Positions 1-12,594 of a DNA stretch of 64,000 nt are shown here, in pieces; the first letter of the stretch is position 1, and each line of letters begins with the position of its first letter. Location: assembly GCF_003265705.1 (NCBI RefSeq), contig NW_020312828.1, positions 58,283,485-58,347,484 on the forward strand, read 5' to 3'. The notes beneath the pieces are model-generated. The model had not been told where the DNA came from and searched no databases. It was given only the letters and a program-made list of their open reading frames with translations. Origin of the DNA: Callorhinus ursinus. Its lineage: Eukaryota > Chordata > Mammalia > Carnivora > Otariidae. A program made the translations under genes and the position numbers.

Positions 1-2035
1 ATCTCATCAGATCTGATCATTTGATAATTATCATTGGCTACTTCAATATGGGAAAACTGCATTAATAAATAAAAGACAAGGAAATAGTATGTCCATGATC
101 CTTTCTCTCTCTATTTATCTCTCTCTCTCTCTCACTTGCTCACTCACTCTTTTTTGTTATTTAGTGTAAATAGAGCTTTCCAGAATCTAGTGAACAATGG
201 TATTTTCCCTATAGGGGAATAATTTCCAAGACATTTTGTTTGTAATTGTGCCTGTGATTTACAAAGATTATTATTTTTCTTCTATCAGTCATGTCTTCTT
301 CTAATTTCAAAATCTGTAATAAGATAAAATATTCCTATGACACATTGCATTTTCTTAAATCACGTCCAACATTTTACATACTACAAGAGAATGATATATA
401 AATAAGATGGTACTAAGTAACAGAAATCTGTTTCAAAGCACTTAAAAATTCTCTTAATTTTTTTTAATTTTTCAAAATAATTTTTATTATTGTAAGACCG
501 AAAAAGAGGCTATAAACCAAGTTATGATGAAATAGAGGATAAATAGATAAAGAAATACATTGTTAATTAATAAGGAGAACGTTAGGAATAAGTGCTAAAA
601 AGAACCATAATACCCATCAATTGTGGTATGTATATTAGAGAAGAAAGAAACTAGAAAATTATATTTACAGCTTCTATTTATTTTTAATTTTGGACAGAAA
701 GGAGTGAAGGAATAAGATTAATATTTACAAGAGTGGATGAGTAAAACTGTTAAGAGTAAATTTTAAGAGTAAAAATGGCATAAAATAAGCATTTTTAAAT
801 TCAGATCCCTATCTAGGATTCTGTTATTGCCTGTATCCCTCTCTCTTTTTTGTTATTGTGTTGTTAATACAGTTTTTCTTTGTTTGCTTTTGGTTTATCT
901 TATTTGAAAATATCATTAACCTATCAGAAGGATTAAAGAGTTTCTAACAATGAAAACTGATATTTAACTCTTTTGGTGAATTTCCAATCGCTTTTAATCA
1001 TTTAATTTAAAGTTAAAGCATGAATAAGATCAGAACACATGACAATTTCATGCTCCTGTGCAAGTTGAAGAAATCATTACTTAAAACATCCCCTTATCCT
1101 CTCACTTTTGTCATCTCTTCAGTGTCTCTTACTGGTTCTTCTAATTATTTTATTTATCCAGAATAAATAATAAATAAGTTATCATGCTTTCTCTGTACTC
1201 ACTCTATTTGAACCATTCTGCTTTACAATACCATTGTTTCTGTTATGTCTTAATATCTGGTAGACCATTTTTTCCTACCTAATCAATCCAAATATTCCTC
1301 ATTATATTTGATCACTTTATAGGAAAAAAAAGATATATGGTATCATGGCAGATTTTTCTGTCAATCATTGTCCATCTGAATAACATCTTGAAATAATTAT
1401 TTGATCATTTTAAGTAAGAGCAGTCCAGTGGGAATATGTGTGGCTCTTCACTATCTAGAATCATATAGTTCTCTGAGAACACTGCCATCTTGTGGTTAGT
1501 CCCTAAAATGATTAATGCATAGCTGCCTAGGTTGTCAAACTCTTGGGTCATTACCAGTAAGCACCAACATTTATTTAAATGGCCAAGAGCAATAGAATTT
1601 TTGAGTAAATTACTCATTACTCATTAGAAATTTTAAAATGTCAGTGATAAAGAGAGTAACAAAAGCCGACAAAAAACATTTTCTTCAGGACAAAGCTAGT
1701 TATTTAAATGCAGTTTAAGTGAGTAGACTATAGCTAGAATACATATGTATCTAAATATGAAGATAGTAGATTTCTACCACCTGTGTAATAACAATAATAG
1801 CTAATGCCTACTTGGTTCTTTAATATTTATGAGATTCTGTTCTAAGTTCTGATATAAACTCCGATGGGTAGCATACTCATTCTCTCTTCTCTCTCTCACA
1901 CATACACATATACTCACAATATACACTATATGTTAATATAGCATTACATATGTTATAATATTTTATGGATATAGTATCATTAGAGGATATGATTAGAGTA
2001 TTTCTTTAAAATACACATGTATTTAGTGAGGTTAA
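1..2035. other. AT-rich low-copy DNA, no gene seen
   Basis: No recognisable exon, RNA gene or young repeat. A pyrimidine run (CT)n lies at 101-133, and a mixed CT/CA tract at about 1880-1918. Frames here are short and full of rare-type codons typical of chance ORFs. One CTCF-like motif (1482-1495) is listed separately. Confidence 0.6.
1482..1495 (-). promoter_or_regulatory. candidate CTCF-type motif
   Basis: Read on the minus strand, the site is CCACAAGATGGCAG. It fits 13 of 14 positions of the vertebrate CTCF core CCASYAGRKGGCRS. Only the motif is seen; occupancy is inference. A second same-strand match lies at 29262-29275. Confidence 0.3.
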
Positions 2036-2039
2036 TACG

Positions 2040-2800
2040 CAAAATATTGAAAAACTCATACAACTTAAGACTGAAAAAGAAGAATAATCCAATTAAAAAT
2101 GAACAGAATACCTAATTTTTCCAAAGAAGACATTCATATCACTGACACATGTAATCATCAGGGAAATACAAGCCAAACAGCAATGAGATTTCACCTTACA
2201 CCTGTCAGAATGACTAAAATCAAAACCACAAAAAATAACAAGTGTTGGCGAGCGTCTAGAGAAAAAGGAACACTCGTACACTGCTGGGAATGCAGGGTGG
2301 TGTAGCCACTGTGAAAAACAGTATAGAGGTTCCTCAAAAAATTAAAAATGAAATCACCATACGACCCAGTAATTTCACTACTGGGTATTTACCAAAGAAA
2401 ATGAAAACAGTAAACTGAAAAGATATATGCACTCCTATGTTTATTGCACTATTATTTACAATAGCCAAGATATGAATGCAATTGAAGTGTCTACACATAG
2501 ATGAATGGATAAAGAAGACGTGGTGTATATATACAATAGAATGTTATTCAGTCATAAAAAAAGAATGAAATCTTGTCATTGGTAACAGTATAGATGGACC
2601 TAGAGGGTATTATGCTAAGTGAAATAAGTCAGTCAGAGAAAGACAAATACCATACGATTTCACTCATATGTGGACTTTAAGAAACAAAACAAATGAACAA
2701 AGAAAAAAAGAGACAAACAAAAATACACACTCTTAAATACAGAGAAAAAACAGGTGGTTTGAGAGGAGAGGTGGGTAGGGGTTGGGTGAAATATATTTGA
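2040..2800 (+). mobile_element. L1 (older, L1M/L1MA-like) 3' part: ORF2 C-terminus and start of 3' UTR
   Basis: Plus-strand text matches the C-terminal end of mammalian L1 ORF2: a stretch reading like 'NxxFSKEDIHIT', then 'RFHLTPVRMTK', a 'CWRAS..KGTLVHCWE' block, and a 'WYIYTIECYSVIKK..' block near 2520-2570. It is interrupted by stops and frameshifts, so it is a dead 5'-truncated copy. The 3' end is fuzzy, around 2780-2880. Confidence 0.8.
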
Positions 2801-3077
2801 AAAATACTCATACACATATATATGAAAATAACTGGGTATATTTGCACTTATCTGAAACAACTTAAATAATAAAGAATAGATAACAGTTCTCCTACTCTTG
2901 CTTTTCAGTTTCCCTTCTCAAAAACTGACCACTTTTATAATTTCATGGTATACTTCTAGGTTAATATATAATTATTTATGTGCATGTGTTTACATATAAT
3001 ATGTGTGTGTGTATGTATGTCCAGGCATGTGCGTACTATCTGGGAAAACACACACATATTTACTTTTCTTTTAATAT

Positions 3078-3255
3078 ACTGACTTTCACCTTCTAGCTGT
3101 GTCATCTTGGACTATATACTTAATATTTCCACGCCTCAGTTTCCTTTTTTGCAAGAAGATACTAGATTGATACCCACCTGTGGGATTATTGGGATAGTTA
3201 AAAAATAAAATTTATTTTAAGCTCTCAGCCTATTTCCTGGTATTTGATTAAGTTC
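3078..3255 (+). repeat. MIR SINE, diverged
   Basis: The order 'agctgtgtca..ttgga', 'cctcagtttcc', then a loose 'gggattattgggatagtta' tail follows the MIR core in sense orientation. It is strongly decayed. Confidence 0.55.
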
Positions 3256-3259
3256 TTAA

Positions 3260-4435
3260 ATTAATAGATTCATTTTTGTTGCTATAGTCATCATTATTGT
3301 TATCATTGAATTTTATTATTACTGTAACTACTATTATGATAATAGAAAAGGAATTTTCAAGGAATTTTCTCACATTACTCCCACTATAGGAAACACATCA
3401 TAGAACTATCTATTTTATTAAAAATACTTTTCCATGTAGATACATATTAGCATATTAATTCTAGAAACTGGGACACACAAATGTTTAAAAAACCTTATAA
3501 ATATTTTCTTAATTATATGGAGTTAAAAACACTTATTTGTCAATGATGTAACAAAGATATTTTTCAAATATTGTGCTGTAAATCATAAAACAATATTAAT
3601 TTTAAATAATCATTATTTTATTTCTGCTTATGACTTTGCCTTTTTAAGGTTTACTTTTAACAAAGTTAGTAAAGGATTTTGAAGTTACTATAATGCTCAT
3701 CTCTTTATAAATATAATAACGTGTTGATGGTAATCAGTGATTATTCAAAATCATTAAATAATTTTCTGACAGTTCTCTTTTTACTTTAGTCTTAACTATC
3801 TCTAATTTTATGAGGTGTTTTTATTTCTGATGTCAGCGAATGTGTCATTGCAAGTCTCACCAGGGATGCCAGAGCTTGCCAAGAGGACACATTAATTTCT
3901 GGGAATCAAATCAAGGTCTTCCTAAGGTTATCAGGAATTGCTAACAACCAGAAAATGGTGCAGTGTCTATATGTGTGTCTGAGCTTCTGATTTTAAATCG
4001 GTCTTAATTAAATCTTACTTAAGTGAAACTTGCTTAAACACCATGACAACCCTTGTATAATTAGCCAATCACAAACAAGCTTCCAATTCCATAATCTAAC
4101 ATTTTTCCAGTACACAAGTTTCTAATGTGTGCAGTTATTTTCCTTTTTGGGCATAATAGCCTAGGACACCCAAAGCATGAAATTTCAACATAAATTTGAA
4201 TAGTTAATATTAAATGTTTAATAATATGCTTTGATATAGAAAAAGTTAAAAAAAGCAGGGTTTGTTCTTTTTACATAATTCAAAATTAAACATAGAATTA
4301 ATTCTGTTAGCTTTAGCTTTCCCATCAGTGCCCTGTGCAGTAACATCACCTTAAACAAGTATCAATGTGATTCCAAAAAATAAAATACAAGATCTTGTTT
4401 TATTTAAAAGCAAATGATAATCTTCAGATGTAGTT
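3260..4435. other. AT-rich low-copy DNA, no gene seen
   Basis: No repeat recognised with confidence and no coding signal. A slightly more GC-balanced stretch at about 3830-3990 is not assignable by eye. Confidence 0.5.
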
Positions 4436-4450
4436 ATATATATTATTTTT

Positions 4451-4553
4451 TCCTTTTTCTAAATTTATTTTTATTATGTTCAATTAGGTAACATAGAGTA
4501 CATCATTAGAATTGATGTAGTGTTCAACGATTCATCCAGTTGCATATAACAGT
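4451..4553 (-). mobile_element. L1 3' tail, 5'-truncated (~100 bp)
   Basis: A T-rich start is followed by 'taacatagagtacatcatta' and a 'gtgttcaacgattcat' block: the complement of the carnivore L1 3' terminus. Imperfect target duplications flank it (tatatattatttttt near 4436-4450 and tatatacattattttt near 4554-4570). Confidence 0.7.
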
Positions 4554-4570
4554 TTATATACATTATTTTT

Positions 4571-5810
4571 ACCATTCCAAAAGGCAGGGACCTTCAGAGT
4601 TATACATATTTACATTTTCAAGGAAAAATGTTCTAAGGATAATTAATATTCAACAAGCTTTTAATTATAGTTGTGAAAATTGTCAAACTACTATGGAAAT
4701 TTATCTAGATGGCATACTTCCCCCTCTTACCCGTTTCTTGATATTTTAAATATAAAATTAATATAAAATATAGTGCTTTCCAGTTTGAACTGATATATAT
4801 TCATATTTATTACCCGATGCTGTTTCAACAGACTTTATATTAAACTGGAAGTGAATTGTTCCTCAGGTATGTGCAAAGATAATGAATGATCATGCACAAA
4901 ACATACGTTCTTTTAAAGTTGAGCTAAGTATCACATCTAGTTCACACAATCTTGTTGAAATGATTCAGCAGCTGTATTAGAAATTGTCTCTCAAGTGGCC
5001 CTGGCTGATTGTCAGGATTTTCCACTGAACCCTCTGCAAAGTGTAGACCTTTCATTTTTATTCTCATAGAACTCAAGGTGAAAAGCAAAAAGTAAGATAT
5101 GTCTGCTCATACCGTTAGAGAGTTCTGACGTATGGAAAGAAAACAAGTCAAAACAACATGTGGAAAACAACTAAATATAGCAGAGATGTTTGTGCTCTTG
5201 TGTACATAATCTTTTTCCTTTTATTCCCAGTTTTATGGGAATATTTTATGGCCACTTAATTATCATCTTTCAAGTGATTGAAAATTATGAATACTAAAGC
5301 AAAAATAACTTTCCTCCAACTATTAGATATTTTTGGAAATAGCTTCAACTTTTTCTGATGAATGTTTGGGACAGCAAAGTTACTTGTGAACAGATCTATA
5401 AAAAGATAGTATACTTAGGGATAAATATTTGGCATCCTAATTCTATTAGTCATCTGATCTATTCATTTAAAGAGATCTATCCAAGATTATTTCTTCTGCA
5501 GGAAATTTGGTGACAAAAATTAATGACATAAAGTTTAAGTCACTAGAAAGAAGCTTCTTCTTCATCACCCACCTATAAATACAAGTTATATAACAAAGCC
5601 ATTTGAATGATACCATCTGTGTTCTAGATCGATTGAAGGGGTTTGCCTTTTGATGACATTAGTGAATGAGTTACTGAATAGACAAGAGAGGAAAAAGAAG
5701 AAAGGAGGAAAAATTGAAGGAAACATCTCAAAGTCCAGATCCAAGTAACCTACTCCAAATCATGTCCTTTAATACACTGCCTTGTCTCTTAAGCCTTTAC
5801 CTGTGACTTT
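4571..5810. other. low-copy DNA, no gene seen
   Basis: No repeat or coding region recognised. About 4920-5060 is less AT-rich than its surroundings but has no feature I can name. Confidence 0.5.
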
Positions 5811-5814
5811 CTCA

Positions 5815-6285
5815 GCAGATGGATGGACAAAGAAGATGTGGTCCATATATACAACGGAATATTACTCAGCCATCAGAAAGGATGAATACCTACATTTACA
5901 TCGACATGGATGGAACTGGAGGGGATTATGCTAAGTGAAATAAGCCAAGCAGAGAAAGTCAATCATCATATGGTTTCACTCATATGTGGAACAAAAACAA
6001 TAGCACAGAGGACCACAGGGGAAGGGTGGGAAATCTGAATGGGAAGAAATCAGAGAGGGAGACAAACCATGAGAGACTCTGGACTCTGGGAAACAAACTG
6101 ACGGTTGTGGAAAAGGAGATGTGTGGGGGGATGGGGTAACTGGGTGATGGGCATTAAGGAGGGCACGTGATGTGATTGATGAGCACTGGGTGTTATACGC
6201 AACTAATGAATCGTTGAACGTTACATCAAAAACTAATGATGTACTATATGTTGGCTAATTGAATTTAAATAAAAAATGAGAATAC
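5815..6285 (+). mobile_element. carnivore L1, 5'-truncated: end of ORF2 and full 3' UTR
   Basis: It begins in the ORF2 C-terminal 'WI KKMWSIYTTEYYSAI' region, then 'atgctaagtgaaataagcca'. The carnivore L1 3' UTR follows, with the 'gagagactctggactctggg' and 'gagcactgggtgttata' blocks, ending in an A-rich tail. A canonical G-quadruplex motif lies inside it (6125-6151). It is younger than the element at 2040. Confidence 0.85.
6125..6151 (+). other. G-quadruplex motif in L1 3' UTR
   Basis: Four G runs (6, 4, 3 and 3) are separated by 2, 5 and 4 nt on the L1 sense strand, fitting the G3+N1-7 rule. Confidence 0.6.
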
Positions 6286-6659
6286 CATATTTCTTAGGAT
6301 AAAGTCCCATATACCTCTGTGAAATAGTAATCTGATTCTCACTTCTTCGGTAAAAAAGAAGTCTGAAATATTATTTGTAACCATGAGAGTGCATATGTTT
6401 TACTTTACGGGCAAGCAAGATTAAACTTCAAAGCCAACTCTTTTTAAAGAACTGTCAAATATTCTAAGACACTCTTATCTTGATTGTCTCTTCATCTTCT
6501 CCTGTACCCCTTATCTGCTATCTGCCCATCCCAAAATGACTGCACTCATAGGCTTATCATCATACAAGGAAGACTCCCTGCTATAAGTACATTCTTAAAA
6601 TTTAAATGGTCCCTTAATTATCAGAAAAGAAATAACTGGTCAAGAATTGTAGTATAAGT

Positions 6660-7199
6660 TGACCAAGATGGCCTTAATGATTTGCAAAGCCTGACTAAAT
6701 TTTAGACAAGCTTCTTCCTGACTTTAGGCCATGACCTCTCTTTTCTTAGAGCATTTACTTTAGAAACTTTTCACTGTAAATATTTTCTCTCCCCCTTTGG
6801 GGTGTAAACATTTTTAAAATCTTCTTGCCTGTTTTATAAACCATTAAAACCTTGCCCAGGACCTGGCAAACCATTTCTTAAACATAATCATCAATGTAGA
6901 TAGCACCCCTGTCTTCCAGTTTCTGTGAGAGGGTTAGAGCCTAACTTCTGCAGGTGCCTGACTCCAAGCAGTGAAACTACCTCTGCTGTGAAAATATGAG
7001 AAGCTTGCTTTTCACTGGATAAAGCCAGTTAACAAACACATATGGCCTGGAAACCCCCACCTCAGCTCAAAAAACCTCTCCAGTGCATTATTTCAGGGAA
7101 GCTGAATTCAGACCAAGTTCTGGTCTCTCTGTCCTATTGCAATATCTTTGAAAAAGTCATCTTTGCCTGTTTAACTTTGGTGCAATTTTGGCTTTGACA
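6660..7199 (+). mobile_element. solo LTR of an ERV1-like endogenous retrovirus (540 bp)
   Basis: It starts TGACC and ends TTTGACA (TG...CA). It is flanked by a 4-bp direct repeat, aagt at 6656-6659 and 7200-7203, the target size made by gammaretrovirus-like integrases. The 3' part has the layout typical of ERV1 LTRs: a 'ggtctctctgtcctattgca' block, then a decayed polyadenylation signal (gaaaaagtc where gaataaagtc is usual). TATAAA occurs at 6835-6840. No internal gag/pol is attached, so it is a solo LTR. The orientation is inferred from these signals; the subfamily is not assigned. Confidence 0.7.
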
Positions 7200-7203
7200 A
7201 AGT

Positions 7204-7785
7204 GAATGAGGCCTCATCACTTAAAGTGAAAATCAACAAATGACTTACAAAATTAGAAAAAAGAAATAGAGGAAGATGTGTGTTATTGATTGTATAGAAA
7301 TACATGTTGGGAGAAACAAGTTGTGAAAGTAGTTGTCGTTATGGAGCAGAATAAGAGAGTTGGCAAATTTGGAGCAGAGGACAGGAAATTTTTATTATAA
7401 GCCTTGTAGTACCACTTTTATTTACAAATTATGAACATATAATACATGTTGAGGTTTTTTAATTAAATTTTAAAGACACCAAAGCAAAAATTTCAGTTAA
7501 TTAAGCATTCAGGAGATTGAAATAGCCTCATAAAATTTAACATATATTAAATTATTTAAATTTGCAACAATACTTTTCTCGCTTACTAATGCTGCTCTAT
7601 ACATACTTTCTAATTTGTTTCTTAAATAAAAACTCCCAATAATAACAATGACATATTATTGTGCATTTTATAGTACTTTTTATTTCTCAATGTGCTTTCA
7701 TGTAAAATTTCATTATAATTGTATTGGTTATCTCCTTCACTAAGCTAACAAAACAGAAACATTTTCAAGAGAGAGAGATAAGGAA
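7204..7785. other. low-copy DNA with short GA tract
   Basis: No gene. A (GA)n-rich tract spans about 7768-7799. The local open frame runs through it and is not credible coding. Confidence 0.5.
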
Positions 7786-7789
7786 AGAG

Positions 7790-8285
7790 AGAGAGAGAAG
7801 TATATATTTAAGTACCATGTACTGGAAAGACCATCTTTCTTTCAATGCATTGCAAGATAAAGGTAAAAAACCTCAAATGTGTGAGTTCATTCCATATCTT
7901 CTACCCTGTTCCACTGGTCTGTCTTGGCATTGATACCACGTCACCTTAATGTAGTTTTATAATAATACTTGACATCTTTAATCTCCAACTTTAAGATTAT
8001 CTCATTATTCGTGCCCATTTTATTACAACATATAATTTAGATTTAATTTGTCAGTTTAAAAAAAAAAACTTCCAAAATTTTACTTGGGATCAGACTTAAT
8101 CAATTTGAGACAATTAACATCTTTAAAATACTGAGTCTACCAATCCATGATTATTATATTCTTCTGTTTACTTAATTTGTTTCAATATTTGATGGTTGAC
8201 CTTAACTATAAATGAAATATTATAAATTTTGTAAATTTACTAGTTTTGTAAATGTTATAAATTTTTGAAGAAAGTCTGCTTTTAG
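7790..8285 (-). mobile_element. old L1 fragment, ORF2 RT-region
   Basis: The complement matches mammalian L1 ORF2 downstream of the RT core. Plus-strand landmarks are 'gttccactggtctgtctt', the 'ctttaatctccaactttaag' block and 'actgagtctaccaatccatg' (L1 'ILxIGRLxH'). It is heavily decayed with many stops. Confidence 0.6.
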
Positions 8286-8299
8286 TTTATATTAACTCT

Positions 8300-10045
8300 T
8301 TCTAAGATTTTTTGCCACTCTCTGCTTAAACATCCCTACCACTTTCCTCTGCGTCTTTGTTTTTTGGTATGCTTGAAGACATTTGGTAGGGTCTGCACCG
8401 TCTGAGAGAAACTCTTTGCCTTTGTTTTCTGCCACATAATTATAACTCAGCTATGGCGATCTCAAATGAATGATGATTGTCGTCTGACATTCTTCTACTT
8501 CCCAACAAAGTACCTAAAAAGCAAATTAATGCATTGCTTATGTAGAGGGAAGGGACAGTAAATTACAGCACATGTACAAATTATGTTATTAGTTTGTTAT
8601 TAGAAAAAAACTTGGAAGAATTTGATGTTTCTTTTTCAGATAGTAGACCACAAAGATAAATGTCTTGTATAAACGTTTTATGTAGCAAATTTGTATGCCT
8701 GAATGGCGTGTACATGTTCTGTATGGACTTGACCATGATGTCACGTTTCCCCAGCCCTCAATTTCCCCATATCTAAAGCCAGCACTAGGAAAACAATTTA
8801 TGACTGCCACATACTGGATTTTCTCGACTCTATAATACATTTAGTAAAATCTATTCCTGCCCACTTTCCTCATTAGGAATATAAAAACAAGTATCTTACA
8901 GGGAACATTTTGAAATTTGTATTCAACTATGTCTTAAATAGATATTTTTAACCTGCCAATTACAAAAAAAATATTGTACTATTGAATAGGATCTTCAGTG
9001 AAATTCATGTTGGTGCACCTCAACTGAATACAGCTGTAGAGAAAATAGTAATATGAAAAATTATGAATGTGAATATGATAAATATAGCCCTTGAAAGAAA
9101 TAAAAGTCAACCTTGTCTTTTGTCTTTTAAACCAGAGAAATTGATCCATTTATTTATTAACTTGAAAAGAATAATTACCAGTGGCCTCCACATTTGTTTT
9201 AATTTACCAATTTACCAATAATTTTCCAATGAAAATGGCCCTTGGTGGTGTGTAGTAACATGTCCAAGGTCACTTTGTTAATTAGTACACAATACCAAAA
9301 TTGGAATATATATTTTCTTGACTTACATTTTTTTTTCTTTTTGATACAAGTTGAATATTACAGTGCAGTCTTAGAAGCATAAGTAGTGCAGTAATTGTTC
9401 TTCTTAAATAAATCAATCACAGAATTTAGAAAGCTCATAGACCCTATATAAGCTTAGACACCCACCTTGAAATCCACTCATAATAAACTTTATGGAAGTC
9501 TGTGATAGATAATGTGTTTATAGCTGTCACTCACCCAGCAAGTAGTTCCTAGGACTGAAGGCTGTATCTCCATGTGTAATACATGAACTCTCAGGCTGTC
9601 GAACCCGTGCATGTCAGAAATGCAGTTATACCAAGTTTTATGCTTTCAGAATATACTGCATAACTCACCTTCACCTTCAGGCATCCTTTAGATGAATTCA
9701 CAAAGCTGGAAGAGAAATTTGTTCATTCTAATTGTCAGCCATCCCACAAGTAATGTGCATCAGGGGATGAAGCTAAGTAGAAAGAGCCTATTCTCCTAAA
9801 GGCATATAACAGAATTGCTTTTTCCTGATTTCAACCACTGTTAAAGAGGATTAGAGATGATGGCCTAAGCTATGTTGTAAACAGTCATAGACAATATAAT
9901 AATGCATATATAATAATGCATGCCACTTTGTCACAGTACGAAGAACAAGCAAAAGTTCCCAAAACAAGACAGTTATGCTTACTCGCTACCTAATGACAGC
10001 ATAGATTTTAGAGTTTGCCAAAGCATTTGCTGTTTAGTTTAGTGA
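8300..10045. other. low-copy DNA, no gene seen
   Basis: No recognised repeat or exon. The 83-codon minus-strand frame at 8589-8840 has no recognisable motif and is treated as chance. Confidence 0.5.
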
Positions 10046-10047
10046 AA

Positions 10048-10290
10048 TGGTTATATACATGGTCTCTGGAATCACAGTGCCTAGTTCTGATCTTGCTCCT
10101 GCAACTTAAAATTTCGTGACTTTGGCTAAGTTTGTTAAAAACTACTGTATTATTCAGTTTTTCTCTTCAGAAATTGGGGCTGATAACATCTTTCTTATAA
10201 GGTTGTTTTCAGTATTGAGTCATAACCTTTGTGGTACTTAGAACATGCCATTCCTATAGTAAATGTTCAGAAAAATGTTAGCTTTTCTTA
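10048..10290 (+). repeat. MIR SINE, nearly full length
   Basis: Sense-order landmarks are 'catggtctctggaatcacag' (tRNA-like head), then 'gtgactttggctaagttt' and 'ttcagtttttctcttcag'. After these come a G-rich 'ttggggctgataaca' segment, 'aaggttgttttcagtattga' and 'cctatagtaaatgttcag'. This is the MIR head, core and tail in order. Confidence 0.75.
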
Positions 10291-10294
10291 GGAA

Positions 10295-11145
10295 TATTTA
10301 CTGAATCCTTAACTCAAAATTTTAAAGTAATGCAAACTAAGCCTTTGTATTTACACTCAAGGCAGAGCTGTCATTTCCCACTTTAGTACATTGTCTGCTC
10401 AAAATCAAAGCAATGTCAAAAGAAATATAAAAATAGAAAATCAAAAAGACATTTATATGCTCAAAAGCAACACAAACATCTCCTTTGGCCAGAAATAAAA
10501 TAGAAACTAAAGGGAAGTGAGGGTCTGAAACTACTGCTCTGCAGGACGCTGAGCAAGAGACCTGCGGCCAGGGCCAGGATATTATGCAGAAGAGATTGTC
10601 CAGAATATATGAGATGCTGGAGCCAGATTCACCGCTTTAGGCAAATGGCAGTAGAAGGCCTTGTGGATGGCGATGAAAAAGAATATGACCACCAACATAG
10701 GGCTTTGATTTTATCAGAAGCTGTGGATACAAGGTAATTTAGGACAAGCAGGGAAAGGCACAGACACAGACTTCAAAGAATGTAGACAACTCCTACTAGT
10801 TTCATGACAATCAGCAATAACTACAAATATATCAGATTCATTCTAGATGGGGGACTGACTGCAGAGAATACAAAATGGCTTTCAGGAAAGAGAGAAAATA
10901 AATAGAAATAATAATAACAGGAAAAGCAAAACAGAAGAAGAAACGCTTCAAAATGAGTCTATAAACAAGAATCACAAAAGGCATGAAGGAATAAAGTACT
11001 CCAAATATATTCTATGAAAATCAATAGTTGAGATATGAATTCACCTAAGATGAATTTAATCTGTAGGAAGCAGTCTAACAAAGATTTATAATACACATAT
11101 TTAGAAGCTGAACTTGATAAAGGAAACCATTAAAAATAAATGGTG
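10295..11145. other. low-copy DNA, slightly GC-richer block, no confirmed gene
   Basis: The block 10500-10760 is clearly less AT-rich than its surroundings. It contains an acceptor-like 'ctgctctgcag' (ending 10544) and a donor-like aag/gtaatt (10733/10734). The open frame in it is short and matches no family I recognise. I do not call an exon; see findings. Confidence 0.4.
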
Positions 11146-11151
11146 AAGGCG

Positions 11152-11240
11152 TATTGAAGTGTTGGATCACTATATTGTACTCCTGAAACTACAGTTACAC
11201 TGTATGTTAGCTAACTGGAATTTAAATAAATAAAAAAGGA
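11152..11240 (+). mobile_element. L1 3' terminal fragment (~90 bp)
   Basis: It reads 'cactatattgtactcctgaa', then 'acactgtatgttagctaact' and an A-rich 'aaataaataaaaaa' end. This is the extreme 3' end of an L1M/carnivore L1. Confidence 0.7.
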
Positions 11241-11244
11241 TTAA

Positions 11245-11750
11245 TGGTGGAACTAATAAAGGTAGGTATGAAAAATAATAGGAATGAAAAATAAATAATT
11301 AAATTAATATGTAGTAGAAAATCATTTTATTCTGGTTGCCTGTGAAAATGTGATTAGTGAATTTAAGTATGATAATTAGTAATTAACTCAGAATTTATTA
11401 CAGAGAGATAAAGATATCAAGTGTACTAAAGAAAAGGTAGGAGGAACAGAGAAACTATGTACCTACCTTCCTCTGATAAGTGTTCCAGAGAATGTAAGAA
11501 ATGTCAATTACGATGATTAAAGAGATAATTGTCAAGTGTTTAGCAGAATTAAGAAAACAGAGAAGAAATGAATTTCAACTGCAAGATAAATATAAATATA
11601 AATAACCAACACGCATAGAAACACTGAAGAAAAACACATGTAAAAGAAGAAAATCTTTTTTAAAAACTGCGTAAGAGAAAAACAGATTATTTGCAAAGGA
11701 AGTTCAAGTAGACTGTAGCAGATGTATTAACAGCAATAGGTTTCATTACC
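11245..11750. other. AT-rich low-copy DNA, no gene seen
   Basis: Nothing recognised beyond A-rich sequence. Confidence 0.5.
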
Positions 11751-11751
11751 T

Positions 11752-11885
11752 AAACAAATATTTATCAAATTCTTACTGTTGGCCTGATACTAGTATTCAT
11801 ACCCTGGAGAGAGCTTTGAACAAGAGACAGAAATCCCTGCCCTCATAGAACATATTACATTCTAGTTTGAGAATAAGAAAATAAG
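11752..11885 (-). mobile_element. L2 (LINE2) 3' end
   Basis: The plus strand reads 'caaatatttatcaaattctt', then 'gatactagtattcatac..ctgg', then 'aatccctgccctcatagaac' and 'attctagt'. This is the complement of the L2 3' terminus. Confidence 0.8.
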
Positions 11886-11889
11886 AGAA

Positions 11890-12590
11890 TATACAAAAGT
11901 TCTAGGTCAAATAACTGAATCTAGCATGTGAAAAATAAACCATTATAAAATGATAGAAAAAAGTAAAGACATTTTCATGCATTTGAAAATGAAGGGAGTT
12001 TATGAAAATATTTATTGTCAAGTAATATATAACTCGAGTATAAAGAATACTACAGTATAAAAATGATTCTACATTTATAAAATCTATTGAGGACAATATT
12101 CAGAGATAAAGAAAAAATATTCATTTCAGCAAATACAGAGAAAAAAATTAAACTACAATGCTTTTCCACGATCTTTTCTTAAAAAGGTAATTGCATGGAA
12201 TCAGTTATACATGCTGGATGAGGCTGAGAAGCTAATCAGAAAACACTCAGGAAGTCTAAAAATTTTGAAAAGGGGAAGCCATGATCATCCCTAGACTGGA
12301 GCATCAAATGGAGGAAATTGGATTAACTGAGCAGAGGGTCTGGTATCAAACTTGCAGAAGCAAAATTTTCTGGACCAGACAGGAACTGGTCCCATAAAAG
12401 CGATCTAGCCAGAGGCATCTTCCAAGCGGTAGAGGAAGGGAATATATTGATATCCTTCCTTCCAGTCTTCTACCCAGCTAGAAATAGACTGTCATTAGGA
12501 CTCACAGGAGTCAGCTCCCCTTTCAAACAGGAATGAAAACAAGAAAAAATAAGAAATGTGTCTTGGAGTAGGCAAAGTAAAAAAAAATCC
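11890..12590. other. low-copy DNA, possible unclassified decayed repeat at 12200-12530
   Basis: The 12200-12530 part has the balanced composition of a decayed interspersed repeat but I cannot name it. No coding frame of interest. Confidence 0.4.
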
Positions 12591-12594
12591 TTAC

